From NCBI GenBank assembly GCA_019423755.1, contig JAHZAU010000016.1, forward strand, positions 1 through 57,833: 57,833 nt of DNA. Reading direction: 5' to 3'. Of this stretch, positions 26,516-34,419 are shown piece by piece. Origin of the DNA: Oscillospiraceae bacterium. Lineage in GTDB: Bacteria > Bacillota > Clostridia > Oscillospirales > Ruminococcaceae. How positions within the stretch are numbered: the first letter of the stretch is position 1; each line of letters opens with the position of its first letter. Under the pieces are notes generated by a model. It did not search any database. It was not told the origin of the DNA and saw only the letters and a program-made list of their open reading frames with translations. A program made the position numbers and the translations under genes.

Positions 26516-27796
26516 GTGAATACAGAAAAATTACGAAGTTTCTGCCGCACCAACCCCAACGATACGATGGCGCTGGTCTTGTGGGGAGTCGCCCTCTCCC
26601 TTATTGTTGTTTCTTTTTGCTTTTCCAACCCGATCGAATTGTTTGAGGGTATCGTCAAGCTGGTGGTCCACCCCGACGGCCTCATCACCGACTACGTCCA
26701 GGTCGCGGGCTTTGGCCCCACCTTCTGCAACGCCGGCATCATCATGGTATTTGCGCTGGTCCTGTACCGCCTCTGCCACATCCACGTCAGCGGACCAGCG
26801 GTGGCCTGTACCCTGCTGATGGGCGGCTTTGCTATGTTCGGCAAAAACGTCGTCAACATCTGGCCCATTATCTTCGGCGTCTTTATCGTAGCCCGCATCA
26901 AGGGCGAGCACTTCTCCAAATACATCTACATCGCCCTTTACGGCACCTCCCTCTCCCCGCTGATCACCGAAGTGGCCCTGTATTTCAGCGACCCCTTCGT
27001 TACCGTCCTGGCCGTGACCCTCACCGGTATCCTCATCGGCATCGCGCTGGTTCCCTTCTCCGCCTACTGCCTGCGGGTCCACCAAGGTTACAACCTGTAC
27101 AACGTAGGCTTTGCCGCCGGCCTCATCGGCACCATCCTGGTGTCCATCATGAAGTCCTTCGGCTACCTGCGGGAGCCCTCCCAGGTGTGGTCGGTGGAGA
27201 AAAACTGGTTCGTCATCGGCTTCCTTTACGCCATGTTCGGCGCGTTCGTGCTGCTCAGCTACCTGATGGGCGGCAGCATCAAACAATATACCGATATGTT
27301 CCGCCATTCGGGACGTTTGATGTCCGACTTCGTCCTCATGGACGGCGTCCCCTCGGTACTGATGAACATGGGCTTTTTGGGTATGCTGACCACCACCTAC
27401 ATCCTGGTCATCGGCGGCGACATCAACGGCGCCACCATCGGCGGCATCCTGACGGTGGTAGGCTTCGGCGCTTTGGGTAAACACCTGCGCAACGTTATCC
27501 CGGTGATTTTGGGCGTGGTTTTGGGCTCCTTCATCAAGGTTTGGCAGCTCAACAGCCCCAGCGTCCAGCTGTCTGCCCTTTTCGGCACCGCCCTGGCCCC
27601 CATCAGCGGTCAGTTTGGCTGGCCCTTCGGCATGCTGGCCGGTTTCATCCACTCCTCCGTGGTGCTCAACATCGGTATGTTCCACGGAGGTCTCAACCTG
27701 TACAACAACGGATTCTCCGCCGGTCTCGTGGCGCTGATCCTCATTCCCATCATCGAATCCTTCACAGGAGGTAAAGAGCATGACAACAAAGAGTAA
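26516..27796 (+). CDS. DUF1576 polytopic membrane protein
   Basis: A 426-residue, very hydrophobic protein with about ten to twelve membrane segments, matching the DUF1576 family of unknown function. A conserved-looking motif occurs twice about 200 residues apart: VHQGYNLYNVGFAAGLIG (about 188) and FHGGLNLYNNGFSAGLVA (about 388). This suggests a two-repeat transporter or channel fold, which is my inference. The start is GTG at 26516, preceded by GGAGA. The last 17 bases overlap the next gene, whose ribosome binding site AGGAGG lies inside this coding region, so the two are translationally coupled. Confidence 0.82.
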   Translation: MNTEKLRSFCRTNPNDTMALVLWGVALSLIVVSFCFSNPIELFEGIVKLVVHPDGLITDYVQVAGFGPTFCNAGIIMVFALVLYRLCHIHVSGPAVACTLLMGGFAMFGKNVVNIWPIIFGVFIVARIKGEHFSKYIYIALYGTSLSPLITEVALYFSDPFVTVLAVTLTGILIGIALVPFSAYCLRVHQGYNLYNVGFAAGLIGTILVSIMKSFGYLREPSQVWSVEKNWFVIGFLYAMFGAFVLLSYLMGGSIKQYTDMFRHSGRLMSDFVLMDGVPSVLMNMGFLGMLTTTYILVIGGDINGATIGGILTVVGFGALGKHLRNVIPVILGVVLGSFIKVWQLNSPSVQLSALFGTALAPISGQFGWPFGMLAGFIHSSVVLNIGMFHGGLNLYNNGFSAGLVALILIPIIESFTGGKEHDNKE

Positions 27797-28139
27797 GAAG
27801 AAGGTCACCACCCTCATCGGCGAGCTGATGACCTACTTCCATTCGGTGGGTTCCACCAATATGGAGATCCAGCTGAAGGAAAACTCCGAAGAGTACGAGA
27901 TCCACTTCTTCAGCAACTTTAAAAAGGAATCCACCACCCGCGTGGGACGGTTGGAGAAGTTTCTGCACTACGGCCGCGCCCCGGAGATCGAGGAAAGTTA
28001 CTGGGGACTCACCGGCGTAGGCGACCTGCAGGACGAAAACGAGCTGATCCTCATCGGCGCCATGGTGGACTCGGCCAACATCCTCATCACCGAAAACACC
28101 GCCACCCTCACCCTCATCCGCAAAAAAGACCCCAACTAA
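27780..28139 (+). CDS. Small soluble partner of DUF1576 protein, unknown function
   Basis: A 119-residue protein that I do not recognise. It has a basic start (TTKSKKKV), an amphipathic helix (LIGELMTYFHSVG), two short strands (MEIQLKENSEEYEIHFFS), an Arg/Lys-rich helix (TTRVGRLEKFLHYG) and two C-terminal strands. There is no signal peptide or membrane segment, so it is cytoplasmic. An ideal AGGAGG sits eight bases before the ATG. The 17-base overlap with the membrane protein gene implies matched expression and possibly a complex. It could be a regulatory or cytosolic subunit. Confidence 0.8.
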   Translation: MTTKSKKKVTTLIGELMTYFHSVGSTNMEIQLKENSEEYEIHFFSNFKKESTTRVGRLEKFLHYGRAPEIEESYWGLTGVGDLQDENELILIGAMVDSANILITENTATLTLIRKKDPN

Positions 28140-28149
28140 CCGCAAAAAG

Positions 28150-28197
28150 CAATCGCCAGGCCCTCCCCTTCCGGGACACGGCCTGGCGATTTTTTGT
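28150..28197. terminator. Bidirectional terminator
   Basis: AATCGCCAGGCC (28151-28162) pairs with GGCCTGGCGATT (28180-28191), with TTTTTT on the plus side and TTGCTTTTT on the minus side. It ends both the DUF1576 operon and the spoIIM-like gene. Confidence 0.88.
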
Positions 28198-28817
28198 TAC
28201 GATGGCAAAGGGAGCAGCCCGTCGAACACCAGCTGGATGACGGCGCACCCCGCGCTGCACAGGGCGCACAGCCCCAGCAGCAGGAAGAACCGCAGACAGT
28301 ACTCGCCCACCTGGGGGAAGTCCTCCCCTTCCCGGCCGGTAAGCAGGTCAAAAAACGGGCGGGAAAACCGCAGGGCGGTCCGGCCTCCCAGCACCAGCAG
28401 CAGCCCGGAGCAAAGCACCTGGGGCAGCAGCACCAGCAGGTAGTAGAGGATCTGGGTCCGCTCGCCCCCAGCGTAAAGGGCGCCGCCCACCAGCCCGAAC
28501 CCCAACCCCCGAAAGAGCAGCACCCCCAGCACAAAGGGCGGACTGATGGCGCAGAAGCCCAGCAGGAACATCCCCAGCAGCAAAGCGCCGTCCAGCACCG
28601 CCAGCGCCAGGAATCGGGAAAAGAGCGGGGTGCCTGTGCTGCCTGCTCCGGCCAGCTGCCCGGCAAATTCCGCCAGCTGGGGCACCGCCGCTCCCCGGCA
28701 GCCCAGTAAAAAGCCCAAAAGAAAGACCCCCAACAGCAGCAGGACGCTCCCCTGCCCCCGTACCTGACTGCGTAGATACCGGGGAAGATACCCCGGCTTG
28801 CGGCTTGTATGTGTCAT
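28197..28817 (-). CDS. spoIIM: Stage II sporulation protein M-like membrane protein
   Basis: A 206-residue protein with five predicted membrane segments. The order of features fits SpoIIM: an early anchor (LLLLGVFLLGFLLGCRGAA), a variable outside loop, a central pair around LLLGMFLLGFCAISPPFVLGVLLFRGLGFG, a LLPQVLCSGLLLVLGG segment, and a last anchor. SpoIIM is part of the DMP complex with SpoIID and SpoIIP that drives engulfment in spore formers. Sequence identity to the Bacillus protein is low by eye, so this rests on topology and short motifs. No promoter is evident. Confidence 0.72.
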   Translation of the reverse strand: MTHTSRKPGYLPRYLRSQVRGQGSVLLLLGVFLLGFLLGCRGAAVPQLAEFAGQLAGAGSTGTPLFSRFLALAVLDGALLLGMFLLGFCAISPPFVLGVLLFRGLGFGLVGGALYAGGERTQILYYLLVLLPQVLCSGLLLVLGGRTALRFSRPFFDLLTGREGEDFPQVGEYCLRFFLLLGLCALCSAGCAVIQLVFDGLLPLPS

Positions 28818-28916
28818 GGCGCTACCCCTTTCCTTGGCAAGCGGCGGCCCGTTGGGGCCTTGTCCGCGGGATAGTCTATCTTATGCCTGTCCGGGCCGGG
28901 GATAGAACCAACCGCG

Positions 28917-28955
28917 CAAAAAAGCGCCCCCAGCCGCAGAGGCCGAGGGCGCTTG
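28917..28955 (-). terminator. Terminator after scfB
   Basis: AAGCGCCCTCGGCC pairs with GGCTGGGGGCGCTT on the minus strand (about 28921-28953), followed by TTTTGCG. Confidence 0.85.
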
Positions 28956-28980
28956 GGATATCTTTTTTGTTGCGGGAGGC

Positions 28981-30429
28981 TTACGCGTTGCAGCCGTCGC
29001 AGCTGTCGCAGCCACCGCAGGAGGCAGCGCCAGCGGGCACAAAGCCGCCGTTGCCGGATTCCGCCAGAGCAGCCTGGATCATGATGGCGCATTCCAGACG
29101 TTTCTTCTCCAGCTGGCAGGACAGGTCGTAGGGCTTGAGCACCGAGCCGGCGTACTCCAGGTTGTTGGCGTTGCATCCGCCGCTGCAATAGAACTTAGCC
29201 CAGCAGGTGCGGCACTGTTCCTTGGAGTAGACGTTAGCCTTGGCGAAGTCTTCCTTCATCTTGGTGTTCAGGGACATGTCGTGTACGCTGCCCATAATCC
29301 ACTCAGGCTTGCCGACGAACTGGTGGCAGGGGTAAACGTCGCCTTCCGGGGTAACGGAAACGTACTCGTTGCCGCAGCCGCAGCCACGCAGACGTTTGAT
29401 GGCGCAGGGGCCCTGATCCAGGTCGATCATAAAGTGGAAGAAGTTATAGAAGGTACCGGCCTTGCGGTCTTCGATGATCTTATTGGCTAGACGCTCATAC
29501 TCGGCAAACACCGCCGGCAGGTCCTCTTCGGTGAGGGCGTAGGGCAGTTTGGGGTCGGTGACCACCGGCTCGATGGAGATCTGGTCGAAGCCCTTCTCGA
29601 AAAAGTGCTGGACGTCGCTGGCGAAGTCCAGGTTGTACTTGGTGAAGGTGCCGCGGACGTAGTATTCCTGGTCGCCGCGTTTGCTCACCAGGTTCTGGAA
29701 GTTGGGCATGATGCGGTCGTAGGAGCCGCTGCCGTCCACGCGGGTACGGAAACGGTCGTTGACCTCCTTGCGGCCGTCGATGGAGAGGACCACGTTCTTC
29801 ATCTCTTTATTGATGAAGTCGATCTTGTCGTCGGTGAGCAGCAGGCCGTTGGTGGTGATGGTGAAGCGGAAGTTCTTGTTGTATTCCTTCTCCTTGCTGC
29901 GGGCGTATTTGACGATCTCCTTAACCACCTCAAAGTTCATGAGCGGTTCGCCGCCGAAGAAGTCCATCTCCAGGTTGTGGCGGTTGCCGGAGTACTTGAG
30001 CAGGTAGTCGATGGCCTTTTTGCCGGTCTCCAGGTCCATGAGCTTGCGCTCGCCGCCGAAGTCACCGGTAGAGGCGAAGCAGTATTTGCAGCGCAGCTGG
30101 CAGTCGTGGGCCACGTTGAGGCACATGGCCTTGACCGGAGCGGACACCATCATGTCGGCAAACTGCTCGTAGTCGTCCTTGGTGAAGAGCTGGCCCTTTT
30201 CGCAAAGCTCGTACAGGTCGGCGTAGCCTTCCTCCAGCTCGGCGCGGGTCCAGCGGCCTTCCAGGGCAGCCAGCTCCTGGGCCGGGTACTGCTGGGGCAG
30301 CTGGCGTTCGCCGCCTTCCTTGTCCAGCAGCTGGATCATCTCGTAGAGCATCTCGTCCACTACATGGACGGCGCCGCTGTTGACGTCCAGAACAATATTG
30401 TATCCGTTGAGCTTATAGCTGTGAATCAC
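28981..30429 (-). CDS. scfB: SCIFF radical SAM maturase (thioether-forming)
   Basis: This enzyme links Cys thiols of the SCIFF peptide to backbone carbons, making a ranthipeptide. The 482-residue protein starts with the precursor-binding region MIHSYKLNGYNIVLDVNSG, then has the radical-SAM motif CQLRCKYC (about 112-119), the FFGGEP segment, and a C-terminal SPASM/twitch region rich in Cys (CGCGNEY, CHQF, CRTCWAKFYCSGGC). I start at GTG 30429, ten bases after AAAGGA, which matches the family N-terminus; an upstream ATG would add 37 residues covering the intergenic hairpins. The last residues form an extra Cys-rich tail (CGGCDSCDGC). The substrate gene scfA lies 153 bases upstream. Confidence 0.95.
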   Translation of the reverse strand: MIHSYKLNGYNIVLDVNSGAVHVVDEMLYEMIQLLDKEGGERQLPQQYPAQELAALEGRWTRAELEEGYADLYELCEKGQLFTKDDYEQFADMMVSAPVKAMCLNVAHDCQLRCKYCFASTGDFGGERKLMDLETGKKAIDYLLKYSGNRHNLEMDFFGGEPLMNFEVVKEIVKYARSKEKEYNKNFRFTITTNGLLLTDDKIDFINKEMKNVVLSIDGRKEVNDRFRTRVDGSGSYDRIMPNFQNLVSKRGDQEYYVRGTFTKYNLDFASDVQHFFEKGFDQISIEPVVTDPKLPYALTEEDLPAVFAEYERLANKIIEDRKAGTFYNFFHFMIDLDQGPCAIKRLRGCGCGNEYVSVTPEGDVYPCHQFVGKPEWIMGSVHDMSLNTKMKEDFAKANVYSKEQCRTCWAKFYCSGGCNANNLEYAGSVLKPYDLSCQLEKKRLECAIMIQAALAESGNGGFVPAGAASCGGCDSCDGCNA

Positions 30430-30524
30430 TCTCAGATCGTCCTTTCCTTTTTGGTTCTGTTTCTGGTCTAGCGCTTCTGTTTCCCTGACACAGAAACAGA
30501 AGGAGGGGCACGGTTTGCCGCAAA

Positions 30525-30554
30525 ATTTTAGGGACAGCAAGCTGTCCCTAAAAT
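30525..30554 (-). terminator. Hairpin between scfA and scfB (partial terminator)
   Basis: A perfect 13-bp stem (30525-30537 with 30542-30554) with a 4-base loop, followed by TTTGCGG on the minus strand. A second 10-bp hairpin (30474-30483 with 30493-30502) follows. Both lie between scfA and scfB, so they probably lower scfB expression or stabilise the scfA end. Confidence 0.8.
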
Positions 30555-30582
30555 CACATACAATCGGTTTTACAGACTGTGC

Positions 30583-30726
30583 TTACTTCGCGCGCTCGCA
30601 CTTCTGGTTTGCAACGGTGCAGGAAGTTTTGCAAGCAGACTGGCAGGAAGCCTGGCACTCGCCGCAGCCGCCTTTTGCAGCAGTTTCTTTCAGGTTAGCC
30701 TGATTGAGGGTTTTCACGTGTTTCAT
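30583..30726 (-). CDS. scfA: SCIFF (six cysteines in forty-five) ranthipeptide precursor
   Basis: A 47-residue peptide, the substrate of ScfB. The first 18 residues form the conserved leader (MKHVKTLNQANLKETAAK). The core has six cysteines with the family spacing: GGCGECQASCQSACKTSC, then one more Cys six residues before the end. The product carries thioether links from Cys to other residues; its role is unknown, though it is almost universal in Clostridia. It has its own strong promoter and a GGAAAGGA ribosome binding site, and its codon use is that of a highly expressed gene. Confidence 0.95.
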   Translation of the reverse strand: MKHVKTLNQANLKETAAKGGCGECQASCQSACKTSCTVANQKCERAK

Positions 30727-30771
30727 ATCGCATGTTCCTTTCCAAAATGAACTTGGGGTATTCTTTGTTTT

Positions 30772-30799
30772 ATTATATCATATTTTGCTCGAAATTCAA
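30772..30799 (-). promoter_or_regulatory. Sigma-A promoter of scfA
   Basis: -35 TTGAAT (30799-30794), 16-base spacer, perfect -10 TATAAT (30777-30772) with a TGA extension. The leader is about 38 bases. Confidence 0.88.
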
Positions 30800-30838
30800 G
30801 GTCTGGCGCGCAAAAACTGCAAAACCTTCCCTCCCCGG

Positions 30839-31270
30839 TCAGCGCTTTGGCCGAAGTCCGCGGGTATTGACCCCCAAACTCCCGCCCACTGCCCCGCAAA
30901 GGAGCATGGAAAAGAGCTTTACGAGAGAGAAGGTCCCCGGCGCCTGGCCGCTTGCTACCGATGCCACAAGCAGCAGCAAAAACAGCAGCGCCGCGCACCC
31001 CATCCCCCAGAAGAAGCCGTTTTTCTGGTTGAGGCGGGCGCAGGCGAACCCTGCCGCCAGCGCTCCCACACAGCCTACCGCCAGCGAGGCCGGGCGCGCT
31101 ACCCACACCGGCAGCGAAAAGACCGACAGCAGCCCGGCCAGCACCAGCATCATCCCCAAGATCCCCAAGATGCCCGCCAAGGTCGCCAGCGCCAGGCAGC
31201 GGACCGCTTGTTTGGCGGCGTTGGGCGGCGTTTGGCTGCAGCGGCAGCGGTTGCGTTGTTGTTTTGGCAT
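30839..31270 (-). CDS. TIGR04086 family small membrane protein
   Basis: A 143-residue protein with four predicted membrane helices and a basic Cys/Arg N-terminus (MPKQQRNRCRC). The helix order, with a VARPASLAVGCVGALAAGFACARL block and a final GAVGGSLGVN, fits the TIGR04086 family. That family is of unknown function and is typically found beside yajC and scfA in Clostridia, exactly as here. I use the ATG at 31270; an alternative ATG at 31297 would add nine residues. The start lies directly at the end of a large hairpin. Confidence 0.8.
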   Translation of the reverse strand: MPKQQRNRCRCSQTPPNAAKQAVRCLALATLAGILGILGMMLVLAGLLSVFSLPVWVARPASLAVGCVGALAAGFACARLNQKNGFFWGMGCAALLFLLLLVASVASGQAPGTFSLVKLFSMLLCGAVGGSLGVNTRGLRPKR

Positions 31271-31356
31271 AAAAATCCCCCCGAATCGTTGTTGCATCCT
31301 GCCGGCCAGCCGCTTTGGCCGTGGCCGTGGTTCACAACAAGCATATTCGGGGGGAT
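31271..31356 (-). promoter_or_regulatory. Large hairpin between yajC and TIGR04086 gene
   Basis: ATCCCCCCGAAT (31275-31286 as read on plus) and its perfect 12-bp complement (31345-31356) enclose a 58-base loop that holds further pairing (TTGTTG/CAACAA and CGGCCA/TGGCCG). On the minus strand the closing arm is followed by TTTTT and then the ATG of the next gene. It can act as the yajC terminator, as an attenuator, or by hiding the G-rich ribosome binding site. Confidence 0.75.
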
Positions 31357-31384
31357 CGGGTTTCATGCGGTTTTCAGCAGGCGA

Positions 31385-31759
31385 TTACTTGCCTTTGGCT
31401 GCTTTCTTTTCTTCCAGAGCTTTGGCTTTTTCCTCAGCCAGACGCTCGTTGGCGGTGTTGTTTGCCTGGATAGCCCAGCGAGCCAGACGGATCTTGCTGC
31501 GGTCGCCAGCGGTTTCGATGACGATGGTGTCATCCTTGATGCTGACCAGACGGCCGATGATGCCGCCAGCGGTGATGATCTCGTCGCCGACCTCGATGGC
31601 CTCGCGCATCTTCTGAATCTCTTTTTCTCTCTTCTTCTGCGGACGGATCAGCAGGAAGTAGAACAGGACGAAGATGAGGATCATGGGCAGCAGGCTCATG
31701 ATCATAGCCATGGTGTCGGTGGGAGCCGCAGATGCAGCGGTGAGATAAAGATGGTTCAT
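31385..31759 (-). CDS. yajC: YajC, Sec translocon auxiliary subunit
   Basis: A 124-residue protein with a single membrane helix (about 20-38: LLPMILIFVLFYFLLIRPQ), the RPQKKREKE stop-transfer motif, and a C-terminal domain with EVGDEIITAGGIIGRLVSI. It associates with SecDF. The secD/F genes are not in the window. I chose the ATG at 31759 because GGAGGT lies nine bases upstream; a longer frame adds 17 unconserved residues. The tail is an Ala/Lys/Glu-rich helix. Confidence 0.95.
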   Translation of the reverse strand: MNHLYLTAASAAPTDTMAMIMSLLPMILIFVLFYFLLIRPQKKREKEIQKMREAIEVGDEIITAGGIIGRLVSIKDDTIVIETAGDRSKIRLARWAIQANNTANERLAEEKAKALEEKKAAKGK

Positions 31760-31819
31760 AGGGTAGCACCTCCGAAAATTTTGCCGGCCAGCGCCGCGCC
31801 GGGCTGGCATACAAGCAAC

Positions 31820-31848
31820 ATTATAGCGTCTTTTTTGGCAAGTTGCAA
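31820..31848 (-). promoter_or_regulatory. Sigma-A promoter of yajC
   Basis: -35 TTGCAA (31848-31843), 17-base spacer, perfect -10 TATAAT (31825-31820). A GC-rich hairpin (GCCAGC with GCTGGC) lies in the leader. Confidence 0.85.
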
Positions 31849-31895
31849 GAGAAAACGCAAAGAATATTTGGGCCTATCGGTAAATTTTCCCCAAA

Positions 31896-33026
31896 TTAGA
31901 TGCGGCGGCTGAGGATGGGCAGGTTTTTTTCCCGGAACTGGGCGAAATTGCCCTCGTCCAGGGCGGCGCGGATCTTCTCCATCAAGGTGTTGTAGAAGTA
32001 CAGGTTGTGCATGACCGCCAGGCGCATACCCAGCATCTCGCCGGCCTTGAGCAGGTGGCGGATATAGGCGCGGCTGTGGCGGCGGCAGGCCGGGCAATCG
32101 CATTTGGGGTCGATGGGCAGCTGGTCCAGCTCATACTTGGCGTTGTTGATGTTGATGATGCCGTCCCAGGTGAAGAGATGGCCGTGGCGGGCGTTGCGGC
32201 TGGGCATGACGCAGTCGAACAGGTCCACGCCGCGCCAAACCGCCTCGATGATGTTGGCCGGGGTGCCGACGCCCATGAGATAGCGGGGCTTGTTGGCCGG
32301 CATGTACGGCTCCACCGCCTCGATGATGCGGTACATCTCCTCGGCCGGCTCCCCGACCGCCAGACCGCCGATGGCGTAACCGTCCAGGTCCAGCTGGGCG
32401 ATCTCCTTCATGTGCCAGATGCGCAGGTCCTCATAGGTGGAACCCTGGTTGATGCCGAAGAGCATCTGATGTGGGTTGATGGTGTCGGGCAGGCTGTTGA
32501 GGCGCTCCATCTCGTTTTTGCAGCGGCGCAGCCAGCGGACGGTGCGCTCGATGGAACGGCGGGTATAGTCACGGGGGGCGGGGTTTTCGATGCACTCGTC
32601 AAAGGCCATGGCGATGGTGGAACCCAGGTTGGACTGGATTTGCATGCTCTCCTCGGGGCCCATGAAGATGCGGCGGCCGTCGATGTGGGACTGGAAGCGG
32701 ACGCCCTGCTCCTCGATGGTGCGCAGCTGGGCCAGGGAGAACACCTGGAACCCGCCGGAGTCGGTGAGGATGGGGCCGTTCCAGCCCATGAATTTATGCA
32801 GGCCGCCCAGGGCCTTGACCTTCTGGTCGCCGGGACGCAGATGCAGATGATAGGTGTTGCACAGTTCCACCTGGCATTTCAGGTCCACCAGGTCGTAGGA
32901 CGAGATACCGCCTTTGATAGCGCCGGCGGTGCCCACGTTCATAAAGGCCGGGGTCTGCACCACGCCGTGGACGGTGGTGAACTGGCCGCGGCGGGCCGCG
33001 CCTTCTTGTTTCAGCAGTTGATACAT
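31896..33026 (-). CDS. tgt: tRNA-guanine transglycosylase
   Basis: Tgt swaps guanine-34 of GUN-anticodon tRNAs for the queuosine precursor preQ1. The 376-residue protein shows the general-acid Asp in TDSGGFQVFS (Asp89), the FDEC segment, the nucleophile region FDCVMPSRNARHG, and the zinc site CDCPACRRHSRAYIRHL. The ATG at 33026 is preceded by a perfect AGGAGG. It follows queA by 49 bases, the usual order. Nothing is missing. Confidence 0.98.
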   Translation of the reverse strand: MYQLLKQEGAARRGQFTTVHGVVQTPAFMNVGTAGAIKGGISSYDLVDLKCQVELCNTYHLHLRPGDQKVKALGGLHKFMGWNGPILTDSGGFQVFSLAQLRTIEEQGVRFQSHIDGRRIFMGPEESMQIQSNLGSTIAMAFDECIENPAPRDYTRRSIERTVRWLRRCKNEMERLNSLPDTINPHQMLFGINQGSTYEDLRIWHMKEIAQLDLDGYAIGGLAVGEPAEEMYRIIEAVEPYMPANKPRYLMGVGTPANIIEAVWRGVDLFDCVMPSRNARHGHLFTWDGIININNAKYELDQLPIDPKCDCPACRRHSRAYIRHLLKAGEMLGMRLAVMHNLYFYNTLMEKIRAALDEGNFAQFREKNLPILSRRI

Positions 33027-33075
33027 AGTAAACCTCCTGGAAAACGGGGGGATTCTTTCTTTATTAAAAAACGGT

Positions 33076-34125
33076 CTAGCGGATAAACATGGCGTCGCCG
33101 AAGCTAAAGAAGCGGTAGCCTTCCTTGACGGCCAGGTCATAGGCCGCCATGGTGTGGTCGTAACCGGCCAGGGCGGACACCAGCATAATGAGGGTGCTTT
33201 CCGGCAGATGGAAGTTGGTGATGAGCCCATCCAGAACGGTAAAGCGGTAGCCCGGGTAGATGAAGATATCGGTGTAGCCCTCAGCGGGAGCCAGCGGCTT
33301 GCTGGGGTCCTCCCCCAGGCCCTGCAGGGTGCCGCAGGTCTCCAGGGTGCGGCAGCTGGTGGTGCCCACAGCGATGACCCGTCCGCCCGCGGCTTTGGTG
33401 CGGTTGATGAGCTCCGCGGTCTCGGCGGGAAGCTCATAGTGCTCGCTGTGCATCTTGTGGTCGGTGATCTCCTCTTCCTTGACCGGGCGGAAGGTGCCCA
33501 GGCCCACGTGGAGGGTCACGGCGGCGATGTTCACGCCTTTTTTGCGCAGGCGGTCCATCAGCTCGGTGGTGAAGTGCAGGCCGGCAGTCGGCGCTGCAGC
33601 GGAGCCCAGCTCATGGGAGTAAACGGTCTGGTAGCGCTCGTTGTCCTCTAATTTGGCAGTAATGTAGGGCGGCAGGGGCATCTGGCCGATCTTCTCCAAA
33701 ATGGGGAAGATGCTCTCCCCTTCGTAGGCAAAGCGGATGAGGCGGTTGCCGCCTTCCACCGTTTCCAGCACCTCGGCGTGCAGCAGGCCGTCGCCGAACA
33801 CCAGACGGGTGCCGGGCTTGGCCTTTTTGCCGGGGCGCACCAGGGTCTCCCAAACGTCCTGGCCCTTCTGTTCCAGCAGCAGGAGCTCTACCTTGGCGCC
33901 GGTGTCCTCCTTATGGCCGTAAAGGCGGGCCGGGATGACCCGGCTGTCGTTGACCACCAGCAGGTCGCCGGGCTGGAGCATCTCTTCGATGTCATAAAAA
34001 TGATGGTGGCTGCACTGGCCGGTGGTTTTGTCCAGGCAGAGGAGCCGGGAGTGGTCCCGGGGCTCGATGGGGGTCTGGGCGATCTGCTCCTGGGGCAGGT
34101 CGAACCAGAAATCGGATTTTTTCAT
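33076..34125 (-). CDS. queA: S-adenosylmethionine:tRNA ribosyltransferase-isomerase
   Basis: QueA adds the epoxycyclopentane moiety to preQ1 in tRNA, the step after Tgt. The 349-residue product begins MKKSDFWFDLPQEQIAQTPIEPRDHSRLL and has the family blocks VVNDSRVIPARLYG, SAAAPTAGLHFT and the C-terminal NFHLPESTLIMLVSALAG. I start at 34125 since the conserved N-terminus begins there; an upstream ATG would add 27 unconserved residues. Its promoter lies about 120 bases upstream. Queuosine genes here share a strand and probably transcripts with yajC and the SCIFF genes. Confidence 0.98.
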   Translation of the reverse strand: MKKSDFWFDLPQEQIAQTPIEPRDHSRLLCLDKTTGQCSHHHFYDIEEMLQPGDLLVVNDSRVIPARLYGHKEDTGAKVELLLLEQKGQDVWETLVRPGKKAKPGTRLVFGDGLLHAEVLETVEGGNRLIRFAYEGESIFPILEKIGQMPLPPYITAKLEDNERYQTVYSHELGSAAAPTAGLHFTTELMDRLRKKGVNIAAVTLHVGLGTFRPVKEEEITDHKMHSEHYELPAETAELINRTKAAGGRVIAVGTTSCRTLETCGTLQGLGEDPSKPLAPAEGYTDIFIYPGYRFTVLDGLITNFHLPESTLIMLVSALAGYDHTMAAYDLAVKEGYRFFSFGDAMFIR

Positions 34126-34240
34126 AATGGTCGTTCCTTTCTGCGGGGTCCCCGCGACACACAGAACAGGTGTGCGCTGCCTCCCAGGGCGGGAGGATGT
34201 GAGCAAAATTGCTTTGGTTCAGCTGAAAGGCTGTCTTCCT

Positions 34241-34269
34241 ATTCTACTGGGATTTGCAGGGCCTGTCAA
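34241..34269 (-). promoter_or_regulatory. Sigma-A promoter of queA-tgt
   Basis: Perfect -35 TTGACA (34269-34264), 17-base spacer, -10 TAGAAT (34246-34241). Confidence 0.88.
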
Positions 34270-34372
34270 TGGATTTTGCCCGATGCGGGGCGTTTGGGCG
34301 GTCTTTTTGTGGACTGTGAAGCAAATTTCCCGAAAAAATGCAGTATTTGATGCAATTTTCTGAGAGAATAGG

Positions 34373-34401
34373 TTGACAGGGTGAAGAAGCGATGATACTA
34401 T
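34373..34401 (+). promoter_or_regulatory. Sigma-A promoter of lysine-riboswitch operon
   Basis: Perfect -35 TTGACA (34373-34378), 17-base spacer, -10 TACTAT (34396-34401) with a TGA extension. Transcription would start about 15 bases before the riboswitch. Confidence 0.88.
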
Positions 34402-34419
34402 AAGACAAACAGAATCAAC

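Noticed and set aside
26296..26688. 130-codon minus-strand frame upstream of and overlapping the DUF1576 gene
   Set aside because: It overlaps the true gene start and promoter and has no recognisable family.
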